Assembly: GCA_900541925.1 (NCBI GenBank)
Contig: UQMB01000013.1
Span: 1 to 64,000, forward strand
DNA: 64,000 bases
DNA from: an uncultured Bacteroidales bacterium
GTDB taxonomy: Bacteria > Bacteroidota > Bacteroidia > Bacteroidales > UBA932
Direction: 5' to 3'
Numbering within the stretch: the stretch's first letter is position 1; the number at the start of each line of letters is the position of its first letter. Position numbers and translations under genes: made by a program. Below the pieces are notes generated by a model. It searched no databases. It was not told where the DNA came from and saw only the letters and a program-made list of their open reading frames with translations. Shown in pieces: positions 49,366 through 58,026 of the stretch.

Positions 49366-50561
49366 TGGAGCAGATAATCCGTCATTTCACAGACAACGAC
49401 CTCTACACATTCACCTGCCAGTACTACATACTGGAGACATATCCGCGCGCCGAAGTGGAATACACATTCTACGACCGCAACGGCCACAGATACCCGCAGG
49501 GCTTCGACAAGCTCCTGCGGGAGCAGGTGGAGATGATGCGGAACGTGGTCATCAGCGACGAGGAAGTCGAGTTCATGAAGCGCAGGTGCGTCTTCCTGCC
49601 GATATGGTACTTCACCTTCCTGCGCGGATACCGCTTCAATCCGGACGAGGTCAACATCAGCCAGGACGGCGAAGGCCATCTTGAAATCACTGTCAGGGGC
49701 AAGTGGTTCTCCACTATAATGTGGGAGATGCCGCTCCTGTCCTGCATCTCGGAGCTCATCCATTCCCTGCGCGGCGACTTCGAGAAGTATGACGCAGCCC
49801 TTGAAGAAGAGCGCAGCCGGGAGAAGACCGTCAGGATCATCGAAAACGGGCTCACGCTCGGGGATATGGGCACGCGCCGCCGCTTCAGTTTCGCGCATCA
49901 GGACATGGTGGTGCGCGTGATGGAGCAGACCGCGAGGCAGATGCCGGGGCCGGGCAAGTTCATCGGCACGTCCAATGTCTGGTTCGCCATGAAATACGGC
50001 TGCACCCCGCTCGGGACCATGTCCCACCAGCTGATCTCGTTCGAGGAGAACGTGAGCGGCGTGTTCGAGTGCAACTTCAACGTGATGAAGAAGTTCAGCG
50101 ACGTCTATGACGGAGACAACGGCATCTACCTCTACGACTGTTTCGGAGACAAGGTCTTCTTCTCCAACCTTTCCAAGAGGATGGCGATGATGTACAAGGG
50201 CCTGAGGGTGGACAGCGGAGACGAATTCGAGCAGACGGACAAGATCATCGCCAAATACCGTTCGCTCGGCATAGACCCTGCCACCAAGCAGGTCGTCTAC
50301 AGCAACGGTCTCGACATCGAAAAGGCCATCGAAATCCACCGCTACTGCGCCGGACGGGTTCAGGACTCCTACGGAATCGGCACCTTCCTCACCTGCGACG
50401 TGACCGGGTGCGAACCGATGAACATAGTGGTCAAGCTCACCAGGGGCCGAATCACCGAACTTCGTGAGTGGCACGACTGCGTCAAACTGTCCTGCACTGC
50501 CGGGAAGACGCTCGGAAACCCGCACAAGTGCGAATATCTCCTGGATTTGCTCGGGCAGTAG
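49365..50561 (+). CDS. pncB: Nicotinate phosphoribosyltransferase
   Basis: A 398-residue enzyme that makes nicotinate mononucleotide from nicotinate and PRPP with ATP in NAD salvage. Seen: MEQIIRHFTDNDLYTFTCQY at the start (typical DxYxxTM-like opening), MGTRRRFSFAHQDMV with the phosphorylation-region neighbours, GTSNVWFAMKYGCTPLGTMS (phosphosugar binding) and VDSGDEFEQ. A terminator follows 24 nt after the stop. Together with nadK at 63.9 kb it covers parts of NAD(P) supply, though the genes are not linked in an operon. Confidence 0.95.
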   Translation: MEQIIRHFTDNDLYTFTCQYYILETYPRAEVEYTFYDRNGHRYPQGFDKLLREQVEMMRNVVISDEEVEFMKRRCVFLPIWYFTFLRGYRFNPDEVNISQDGEGHLEITVRGKWFSTIMWEMPLLSCISELIHSLRGDFEKYDAALEEERSREKTVRIIENGLTLGDMGTRRRFSFAHQDMVVRVMEQTARQMPGPGKFIGTSNVWFAMKYGCTPLGTMSHQLISFEENVSGVFECNFNVMKKFSDVYDGDNGIYLYDCFGDKVFFSNLSKRMAMMYKGLRVDSGDEFEQTDKIIAKYRSLGIDPATKQVVYSNGLDIEKAIEIHRYCAGRVQDSYGIGTFLTCDVTGCEPMNIVVKLTRGRITELREWHDCVKLSCTAGKTLGNPHKCEYLLDLLGQ

Positions 50562-50584
50562 CACCCTTTCATACGATACATTTC

Positions 50585-50625
50585 AATGGCGCGAAATTTT
50601 TTTTGAAAATTTTCGCGCCATTTTT
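50585..50625 (+). terminator. Intrinsic terminator after pncB
   Basis: AATGGCGCGAAA (50585-50596) and TTTCGCGCCATT (50611-50622) form a 12-bp stem extended by A/T pairs, followed by TTT. It separates the pncB operon from the SusC/SusD genes. Confidence 0.85.
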
Positions 50626-50732
50626 GCGACAATTCATCCAAATCACCCCCCCCTGAATTACAATTTTTAAGCAAAATATTTATAAACAAGAATAAATTAT
50701 TACTTTGCCCTGATTTACATACAATTACGCAC

Positions 50733-50763
50733 TTGCTTTTTATTTTGAATATATTTAGTTTTG
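50733..50763 (+). promoter_or_regulatory. Promoter of the SusC/SusD operon
   Basis: TTG (50733-50735), a 20-nt spacer and TAGTTTTG (50756-50763) match the Bacteroidetes consensus. The surrounding 50640-50765 is AT-rich compared with the window, and the leader to the start codon is about 55 nt. Confidence 0.65.
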
Positions 50764-50826
50764 CAACAGTGTCAACGCGCAATGTCACACAAGTGTTAGT
50801 AAGTAATGTTTAGTCAAAACGATCTT

Positions 50827-53800
50827 ATGGAAAGAATCAGATCCTTCCTCACAGTAGCGGCAATGCTGCTCTCTGTGTGGTCCTATGGACAGAATGTCAC
50901 TGTCCAGGGCAAAGTAACGGACGCCTCGACAAAAGAGACCGTGCCATTCGCTTCCCTGCTCGTCAAGGGAACGAGCAGCGGCACAAGTTCAGATCTGGAC
51001 GGAAGCTACGTCCTCTCCGTCCCGCGCAATGCGACCCTCATCGTAAGTTCACTGGGTTATCGTACCGTTGAAGTCGCGGTCGAGGGACGTTCCAGGCTCG
51101 ACATCGCGCTGGAACCCGACACGGAGTTCCTCGAAGATGTCGTGATTACGGCCCAGGGGCTCACCCGCAAGCAGAAGGCCCTCGGCTATTCAACGCAGAA
51201 AGTCACCTCGGAAGAGCTCACCATCGCCAGACAGTCCGACCTGAGCAACGCCATCGTCGGCAAGGTGGCCGGCGTACAGTTCTTCGGAGGCTCAGGCTCG
51301 TCATTCTCCTCCGGCAAGATCGTCCTCCGCGGTGCGGGCACACTCTCCGCAGCCTCAGAAGGCAGCCTCAGCGTCAACGAGCCGATCTATGTCGTGGACG
51401 GCACCATCACCAACAAGAACGCCGTCAACATGGACGACGTCGAGTCGATCAATGTCCTCAAGGGGCCTGCAGCCACCGCGCTCTACGGCTCGCGAGGAGG
51501 TGACGGCGCCATCATCATCACCACCAAATCCGCCGAAAGCGGCAGGGGCACTGTGGACTTCAGCCACACCACCACCGTGGAGACCTACTACAACCATGTC
51601 AACCTCCAGACCCTCTACGGCGGCGGCCAGTACGGCTACCTCTTCGGGGAGGCCACGGGCACGACTTCGGCCGCGAAGCTTCTGAGGGACTACCCCGGCA
51701 GCATCGAGAGCCTCAAAGGCGCCAAGATAATGGACTACGGCAACGATGCGTCCTGGGGCCCGAGATTCGACCCTTCCGTCAAATATGTGACCCCGCTCTC
51801 AGTTGACCCTACCAGCAGCAAGTACGGCATCCCCGACACCTGGGAGAGCCACCTCAACCTCAGCGACCTCTACAAGACAGGTGTCGCCAACATCACCAAC
51901 ATCGCATTCTCGAAGTCATACAAGGACCTCTCCACGAGGGTGTCATTCACCAACAACCAGCGCACCGGCATCCAGCCGAACTCCGACGCCATCCGCCGCA
52001 ACCTGAGCATCAAGGCCAACTACAGTCCGGCATCATGGCTCGACGTGTCGCTGGACTACCTCTACACATACCGCCGCGACCACAACCCGGCATCCTCAGG
52101 CTACAACGGCAACCGCACCGTCCTCCAGGAATACACCCAGTGGGGACAGACCAATGTCAACCTGGCCGACTACAAGGACTACATGCGTCCGGACGGAAGC
52201 TGGCGCAGCTGGAATGTCAAGAGCATCTCCAACAACACGGCCAACTACCATGACAACCCGTATGCCCTCTTCCACGAATACAACACCTACGACACCTACC
52301 AGTGGAACGTGTTCTCGGCCGACGCCACTGTCAAGCTGCCGCTCAACATCAAGGCCGGAGTCCGCTACAACGCCAATATCCGCAGCTACATCGGCGAGAC
52401 CAAGAGGCCTTCAGGATCCATCAACTTCACTTCATACTATGCCCAGCTCCAAAGCGGAGTGCTTGACGACACAGTCCAGGGACACCTCACATGGGGAGGC
52501 TCCTTCGTGAACGACAAGCTGTCCGTCGAGGCCGCCGCATTCGCCGAAGCCAGGAACTATCAGTATGACATAATCGACGCCCACACCAACAGCAGCTACG
52601 GCCTGTCCATCGACAACTTCTACAACCTGAGCGCGTCGACCGGGACCACAGCCGTCGTCACCAACACCAAGACCAACTACGCGGAGCGCAGCATCTACGG
52701 CACCGCTACCGTCGGCTGGGACGACACCTACTATATAGACGGTTCCCTGCGCAACGACTGGTCTTCCACCCTCTCCCCTGAGAACAACAGCTACCTCTAC
52801 GGCGGACTCTCCGTCTCCGTAATCGCAAGCAACTGGTTCTCCGCACCTTGGCTCAACATGTGGAAGATCCGCGCGAGCGCGGCGCAGCTCGGCTCCACGA
52901 TGGGCGCCTACAACATCTATCCGACATACATCCTCGGGACAAAGTACGGCGCCAACTCCACCATGTATGAATCCTCCTCACAGGTCAACTACAACATCAA
53001 GCCTACCATCTCCACCTCATACGAGGTCGGTACGGAGTGGAAGATGTTCGGCAACCGCTTCTACGGAGACATCAACTTCTACAACCGCGACAACGACAAC
53101 CAGATCATCAACGCCAGCTCCGCCGCCGAATCCGGCTACTCGACCCGCAAGCTGAACGCCGGACTGGTCCGCAACCGAGGCATGGAATTCCTCGTCGGGG
53201 CGAGGGCCGTGGAGACCAGGGACTTCAGCTGGGACCTCGACTTCAACATCGCCAGGAACGTGAACACCCTCGTGCGGCTCACGGAAGGCATATCCTCCTA
53301 CCAGATGTACTGGACCTCATTCTACTCCAGACTCTACCTGTGGGCTGAAGAGGGACGCCCTCTCGGCATCATCAGGGGCAACACCTGGGAGCGTGATGAG
53401 CAGGGACGCATCATCTTCGACGAGGACGGACGTCCTATGTTCAACACCGCCGTTGACAAGGAGCTCGGATGCTATCAGCCGGACTTCACCGGAGGTTTCT
53501 CGACAAGGCTCCGCTACAAGGGCTTCAGTCTGGCGGCATCCCTCGACTTCTCCGTCGGCGGACAGATTTCCTCCTGGACGAACCTCTGGGGCAGCGGTTC
53601 CGGATTGCTGGCCAACACAGCCACGGTCAACGACAAGGGAGTCAACATCCGTGAGCCGGTCGCCAACGGCGGCGGTATCCACATGACCGGCGTGGACAAG
53701 GACGGCAAAGAAGTGGACACCTATGTCCCTGCAGCCGAGTATTTCCAAGACTATGCATCCCAGGTCTGGGAGACCTCCATCTTCGACCGTACTTATGTGA

Positions 53801-54024
53801 AACTCAGGGAGGTATCACTCTCATACGACGTGCCGAAGAGTTTCCTGAGCAAGATGAATGTCGGCCTCAGCGCCGCCCGCGTCTCATTCGTGGCCACCAA
53901 CCCTTGGCTGATCTACTCCGCGGCACCGAACATCGACCCTTCAGAGCTCGGCTCCAACTTCACCGAAGGCGGCGCCGCACCTTCCACCAGGGCGTTCGGC
54001 ATGACCCTGAAACTCACATTCTGA
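50827..54024 (+). CDS. SusC/RagA family TonB-linked outer membrane protein
   Basis: A protein of about 1065 residues with a signal peptide (MERIRSFLTVAAMLLSVWSY), a CarboxypepD_reg-like domain (about 25-105, VTVQGKVTDASTKETVPFAS), a plug with YVVDGTITNKNAVNMDDVES, IEVL-type INVLKGPAATALYGSRGGDG, and a large barrel ending GMTLKLTF. SusC proteins import oligosaccharides or peptides bound by the SusD lid. An upstream ATG at 50806 would add seven residues. No glycoside hydrolase, sulfatase or regulator is adjacent, so the substrate is open; peptides are possible given the peptidase genes upstream. Confidence 0.95.
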   Translation: MERIRSFLTVAAMLLSVWSYGQNVTVQGKVTDASTKETVPFASLLVKGTSSGTSSDLDGSYVLSVPRNATLIVSSLGYRTVEVAVEGRSRLDIALEPDTEFLEDVVITAQGLTRKQKALGYSTQKVTSEELTIARQSDLSNAIVGKVAGVQFFGGSGSSFSSGKIVLRGAGTLSAASEGSLSVNEPIYVVDGTITNKNAVNMDDVESINVLKGPAATALYGSRGGDGAIIITTKSAESGRGTVDFSHTTTVETYYNHVNLQTLYGGGQYGYLFGEATGTTSAAKLLRDYPGSIESLKGAKIMDYGNDASWGPRFDPSVKYVTPLSVDPTSSKYGIPDTWESHLNLSDLYKTGVANITNIAFSKSYKDLSTRVSFTNNQRTGIQPNSDAIRRNLSIKANYSPASWLDVSLDYLYTYRRDHNPASSGYNGNRTVLQEYTQWGQTNVNLADYKDYMRPDGSWRSWNVKSISNNTANYHDNPYALFHEYNTYDTYQWNVFSADATVKLPLNIKAGVRYNANIRSYIGETKRPSGSINFTSYYAQLQSGVLDDTVQGHLTWGGSFVNDKLSVEAAAFAEARNYQYDIIDAHTNSSYGLSIDNFYNLSASTGTTAVVTNTKTNYAERSIYGTATVGWDDTYYIDGSLRNDWSSTLSPENNSYLYGGLSVSVIASNWFSAPWLNMWKIRASAAQLGSTMGAYNIYPTYILGTKYGANSTMYESSSQVNYNIKPTISTSYEVGTEWKMFGNRFYGDINFYNRDNDNQIINASSAAESGYSTRKLNAGLVRNRGMEFLVGARAVETRDFSWDLDFNIARNVNTLVRLTEGISSYQMYWTSFYSRLYLWAEEGRPLGIIRGNTWERDEQGRIIFDEDGRPMFNTAVDKELGCYQPDFTGGFSTRLRYKGFSLAASLDFSVGGQISSWTNLWGSGSGLLANTATVNDKGVNIREPVANGGGIHMTGVDKDGKEVDTYVPAAEYFQDYASQVWETSIFDRTYVKLREVSLSYDVPKSFLSKMNVGLSAARVSFVATNPWLIYSAAPNIDPSELGSNFTEGGAAPSTRAFGMTLKLTF

Positions 54025-54054
54025 CGTTGTCCAACATTTCAAATGAATCATATT

Positions 54055-55545
54055 ATGAGAAACATAAAAGCATTATTGGCCACTTCCGCCCTGGGAGCTG
54101 TTCTCCTGACAGGGTGCAGTCTGGGAGACTTCGGTGACATCAACAAGAACCCGAACAGACCGTCAGAGGCGCAGACCGACATGTTCTTCACCTATGCGTG
54201 CACGTACACCTACGACTTCACACTCAACAGCTACTACTACAACCCGTGGACGCAGATGTTCAACGGCTATGTGGCCGAGCGCAACACCCTCCAGTACGGG
54301 AAGATGAACATCCTCGAATTCGACACGAGCTCCTACTACCTGTATCCGCTCAAGAATCTCAAGTACATCATCGACCTCAACTCGGACGACGCCACCAAAA
54401 ACACCGTGGCGGTGACCCGCTTCGGCAGCAACAAGAACCAGATCGCGACAGCCGTGACCCTCCAGGCCTACTTCTACATGCACTTGGCGGACATCCTCGG
54501 GCCTATACCGGTCAAGGAGGCCCTCCAGGCGGGAGAAGACAACTACACACCGGCGTTCGACTCCGTGGAAGACATCTACTCATACCTGGACGAGAAGCTC
54601 AAGGAAGCATACGCCCTCTTCGACGAGAGCGGGAGCCTCTCCTCCGCCGACATCATCTTCGGAGGTGACGTGAGCAAATGGAAGAAGCTCAACGCCTCGC
54701 TCCGCATGCTCATGGCGATCAAGCTAAGCGACGTCGCCGAAAGCGTCGGCAAGTCCCGCTTCGCGGCCGCCTACGCGGACGGGGGCATCGTGGACGATGG
54801 AGACTCGATGATATACCGCTTCGACTCCAACTCTCCTTCACCCCTGTACTCCAACGGGGTCAACTACAACAGCAACTTCTGCCCTAACGAATACATCGTG
54901 GAGGCTCTCAAGGACTACGGCGACCCGAGGCTGTTCTGCTATTTCTCCCTCGTACCTTTCAGGGGCTCGGCCCCTGTCGGAGACGCGTCAGACCCTGCCG
55001 CCTATGTGGGGATGAAGCTGGGCATCCCAAATGTGTCCGACTACGCGGAGAAGGTATGCTACTTCTCAGAGTCGCTCAGCGCCGCCGAGGGCCTGCTGCC
55101 TATCATCACCGCGGCGAGAGTCAATCTCGTGGCCGCCGAGGCTGCGGAGCGCGGATGGATCTCCGCCGACGCCAAATCCCTCTATGAGGCGGGCGTGAAG
55201 GCTTCATTCGAGCAGTGGGGAGCCGAAGATGTCGATGTCTATCTCGCGTCAGACAAGGTTGCCTATGCCGGCACGAAAGCCCAGAAGCTTGAGAAGATCG
55301 CGATGCAGCGCTGGCTGTCCGGATACATGGCGGACGGCGTGGAGGCATGGTCCGACATCAGACGCCTGCATGTGCCTGTGATAGAGGTAGGTCCGGCAGC
55401 CGTAGGAATTACCCACATCCCGTACAGGATGAAGTACTCCGGAGCCATCGCGGCGTCTAACAAGAAAAACTACGAGTCCGCTGTCAGCGCCGCATTCGCC
55501 GGAACCAACGACGCGGAGCATCGTATCTGGTGGGATGTAAAATAG
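54055..55545 (+). CDS. SusD/RagB family nutrient-binding outer membrane lipoprotein
   Basis: A protein of about 496 residues with a lipoprotein signal (SALGAVLLTGCSLGDFGDIN). It then has NKNPNRPSEAQTDMFFTYAC and tetratricopeptide-like helices (AVTLQAYFYMHLADILGPIP, YLDEKLKEAYALFDESGSLS), and ends NDAEHRIWWDVK. This is the SusD-like_2 type. It forms the hinged surface lid of the SusC transporter encoded 30 nt upstream. An in-frame ATG at 54043 is an alternative start. Ligand not assignable. Confidence 0.93.
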   Translation: MRNIKALLATSALGAVLLTGCSLGDFGDINKNPNRPSEAQTDMFFTYACTYTYDFTLNSYYYNPWTQMFNGYVAERNTLQYGKMNILEFDTSSYYLYPLKNLKYIIDLNSDDATKNTVAVTRFGSNKNQIATAVTLQAYFYMHLADILGPIPVKEALQAGEDNYTPAFDSVEDIYSYLDEKLKEAYALFDESGSLSSADIIFGGDVSKWKKLNASLRMLMAIKLSDVAESVGKSRFAAAYADGGIVDDGDSMIYRFDSNSPSPLYSNGVNYNSNFCPNEYIVEALKDYGDPRLFCYFSLVPFRGSAPVGDASDPAAYVGMKLGIPNVSDYAEKVCYFSESLSAAEGLLPIITAARVNLVAAEAAERGWISADAKSLYEAGVKASFEQWGAEDVDVYLASDKVAYAGTKAQKLEKIAMQRWLSGYMADGVEAWSDIRRLHVPVIEVGPAAVGITHIPYRMKYSGAIAASNKKNYESAVSAAFAGTNDAEHRIWWDVK

Positions 55546-55586
55546 CTTGAACTCTCTCAACTGTTATATACAACCACTCTTTCAAA

Positions 55587-55618
55587 GAGGGGGAGCAGCC
55601 GGACGGCCACTCCCCCTC
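55587..55618. terminator. Bidirectional terminator between susD-like and gdhA genes
   Basis: GAGGGGGAG (55587-55595) and CTCCCCCTC (55610-55618) form a 9-bp stem with an inner CCG-GA-CGG. A/T-rich sequence lies on both sides of this convergent junction. Confidence 0.75.
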
Positions 55619-55641
55619 GATATTTATACTTACATAGATGA

Positions 55642-56985
55642 CTATATGGTCCCCTGCTCAAGCATGGCTGTGGCGACCTTCATGAAGCCGGCGATGTTGG
55701 CGCCCTTCACATAGTCCACGCTGCCGTCCGGCTGGGTGCCGTACTTGACGCAGGCCTCGTGGATGGACTTCATGATGAAGTGCAGCTTGTCGTCCACCTC
55801 CTTGCCGCTCCAGCTGATATGGGAGGCGTTCTGGGTCATTTCAAGACCCGAAGTGGCCACGCCGCCGGCATTGACGGCCTTGCCCGGGGCGAAGAGTATG
55901 CCCTTGCGCTGGAAGTAGTGGATGGCCTCAGGCTGGCAGCCCATGTTGGACACCTCACAGCAGCACCATGTGCCGTTGGCTACGAGTTCCTTGGCGTCAT
56001 CCTCGGAGAGCTCGTTCTGGAAAGCGCAAGGCAGCGCGATGTCGCACTTGACGCTCCACGCCTTCTTGCCGGCGGTGAAATGCGCCTTGCCCGGGAACTT
56101 GGTGGCCATATCCTCCACCATGTTGCGGTTGGATGCGCGCATCACAAGCATATAGTCGATCATCTCAGGAGTTATGCCGTCAGGAATCTCGCAGACGCCG
56201 TCCGGGCCGGAGATGGCGATGACCTTGGCTCCGAGTTCGAGGGCCTTCTTGCAGGCGCCCCATGCCACGTTGCCGAAGCCGGACACGGCTATCTTGCAGT
56301 TCTTCAAATCCTTCCCGGCCTTCTCGAGAAGGTAGTGCGTAAAGTAGAGAGCTCCGAATCCGGTAGCCTCAGGACGGAGGATGGATCCTCCCCAAGTGGC
56401 ACCCTTGCCGGTAAGCACTCCGGTATTGTACTGACGGGCGAGTTTCTTGTACATCCCGTAGAGGTAGCCTATCTCGCGTCCGCCCACGCCCACGTCTCCG
56501 GCAGGGATGTCCTGATCCGGTCCGATGCAGTTCCAGAGCTCAAGCATGAAAGCCTGGCAGAAACGCATGATCTCCTCGTTGGACTTGCCGGCAGGGTCGA
56601 AGTCCGAGCCACCCTTGGCACCTCCCATAGGAAGGGTCGTGAGGGCATTCTTGAAAGTCTGCTCGAAACCGAGGAACTTGAGCATTGACGGAGAGACCGC
56701 CCTGTGGAAGCGGAGGCCTCCCTTATAAGGTCCGATGGCGCTGTTGAACTGGACTCTGTAGCCTGTGTTGGTCTGCACCTCTCCGCGGTCATCCACCCAG
56801 GTGACACGGAATGTGAAGATACGGTCAGGCTCCACCATCCTCTCGACGATCTTGGCCCTCTCGAATTCAGGATGCTGGTTGTAGACATCCTCGATGGATT
56901 CCAAAACCTCCTGTACCGCCTGGAGATACTCGTTCTCCCCCGGGTACTTGGCCTGGAGACGGGCCATAATGTCCTTTGTCTTCAT
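55642..56985 (-). CDS. gdhA: NADP-specific glutamate dehydrogenase
   Basis: A 447-residue hexameric-type GDH. Motifs: YKGGLRFHRAVSPSMLKFLG, TLPMGGAKGGSDFDPAGKSN (catalytic Lys in the GGAKGG loop), GVGGREIGYLYGMYK, the Rossmann motif VSGFGNVAWGACKKALELGA and CAFQNELSEDDAKELVANG. It aminates 2-oxoglutarate with ammonia. It lies 18 nt downstream of korB, so its substrate can come from the ferredoxin-linked enzyme in the same transcript. Confidence 0.96.
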   Translation of the reverse strand: MKTKDIMARLQAKYPGENEYLQAVQEVLESIEDVYNQHPEFERAKIVERMVEPDRIFTFRVTWVDDRGEVQTNTGYRVQFNSAIGPYKGGLRFHRAVSPSMLKFLGFEQTFKNALTTLPMGGAKGGSDFDPAGKSNEEIMRFCQAFMLELWNCIGPDQDIPAGDVGVGGREIGYLYGMYKKLARQYNTGVLTGKGATWGGSILRPEATGFGALYFTHYLLEKAGKDLKNCKIAVSGFGNVAWGACKKALELGAKVIAISGPDGVCEIPDGITPEMIDYMLVMRASNRNMVEDMATKFPGKAHFTAGKKAWSVKCDIALPCAFQNELSEDDAKELVANGTWCCCEVSNMGCQPEAIHYFQRKGILFAPGKAVNAGGVATSGLEMTQNASHISWSGKEVDDKLHFIMKSIHEACVKYGTQPDGSVDYVKGANIAGFMKVATAMLEQGTI

Positions 56986-57003
56986 TATTAGTGTGAAATG
57001 TGG

Positions 57004-58023
57004 TTATTCGACCTCCCATGTTGAACCGCTGTGCAGGAGGTCATCTACACAGTGTATCTGTGATTTCATCATAACTTCCTTGACCTGGTCGCGCACGCCG
57101 TCGTCGTAGGTGATGTCCTTCACGTCGCGGATGACGCCCAGTGCCACAGGATAGTCCGGGCCCTTCATCTCCGCGAGGGCCATGTGTATGCCGATGTTGT
57201 CGGTGTGGGCGTCATGGACAAGGATGTCCTCCTCCGTGAAGCCGCCTTCCCCTATGTGCACGGCACGTATCTTCTTGCCGTCATAGATGAGGCCCTTGTC
57301 CCGGTTCTTGCCGAAAATCATGCGCTCGCCCTGCCTGAGGACTATGGTATGGTCGGCCTTCACTGCCGGGTCGGAAAGGTTCTTGTGCGCTCCGTCATTG
57401 AATATCACGCAGTTGGTCAGCATCTCCATCACGGCGCAGCCATCATGGAGGGCCGCCGCCGTCATGATCTCCTCGTTGAGTTTCAGTTCCACATCCAGAG
57501 AGCGCGCGAAGAATGTGCCCTTGGCTCCAAGCACCAGGGCACCCGGATTGAACGGATGCTCCACGGTGCCGTAAGGCGAGGTCTTCGTGATGGCGCCCAA
57601 CTTGGATGTCGGGGAATACTGCCCCTTGGTCAGACCGTAGATCTGGTTGTTGAAAAGGATTATGTTGATGTCGATGTTCCTGCGGATGGCGTGGATGAAG
57701 TGGTTGCCGCCTATCGCGAGGGCGTCGCCGTCACCGCAGGCCTGCCATACGGTAAGCCACGGATTGGCCACCTTGATGCCGGTGGAGATGGCGGTGGCGC
57801 GGCCATGGATGCTGTGGAATCCATAGGTATCCATATAATAAGGGAGACGGGACGAGCATCCGATACCGGACACCACCACATATCTCTCCTTGTCGTAGTT
57901 GAGAGCCTGGCTCACCTTCGGGAGAGCTCTCTGCAGCGCAGCGAGGACAGCGTGGTCTCCGCACCCCGGACACCAGCGCACTTCCTGATCACTCTTGAAG
58001 TCTTTGAATGTCAATGTAGCCAT
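57004..58023 (-). CDS. korB: 2-oxoacid:ferredoxin oxidoreductase, beta subunit (probable 2-oxoglutarate)
   Basis: A 339-residue thiamine-diphosphate subunit: VRWCPGCGDHAVLAALQRAL (cluster and TPP region), GIGCSSRLPYYMDTYGFHSI, GRATAISTGIKVANPWLTVW and the TPP/Mg motif GDGDALAIGGNHFIHAIRRN followed by NNQIYGLTKGQYSPTS. The GxTKGQxSPTS stretch is typical of KorB. The gene is 3 nt after korA. It oxidatively decarboxylates 2-oxoglutarate to succinyl-CoA or runs in reverse with reduced ferredoxin. Confidence 0.93.
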   Translation of the reverse strand: MATLTFKDFKSDQEVRWCPGCGDHAVLAALQRALPKVSQALNYDKERYVVVSGIGCSSRLPYYMDTYGFHSIHGRATAISTGIKVANPWLTVWQACGDGDALAIGGNHFIHAIRRNIDINIILFNNQIYGLTKGQYSPTSKLGAITKTSPYGTVEHPFNPGALVLGAKGTFFARSLDVELKLNEEIMTAAALHDGCAVMEMLTNCVIFNDGAHKNLSDPAVKADHTIVLRQGERMIFGKNRDKGLIYDGKKIRAVHIGEGGFTEEDILVHDAHTDNIGIHMALAEMKGPDYPVALGVIRDVKDITYDDGVRDQVKEVMMKSQIHCVDDLLHSGSTWEVE

Positions 58024-58026
58024 ATC

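Noticed and set aside
50640..50800. Possible riboswitch ahead of the SusC gene
   Set aside because: The AT-rich stretch is explained by a consensus promoter and a short leader; no conserved aptamer-like structure could be recognised.
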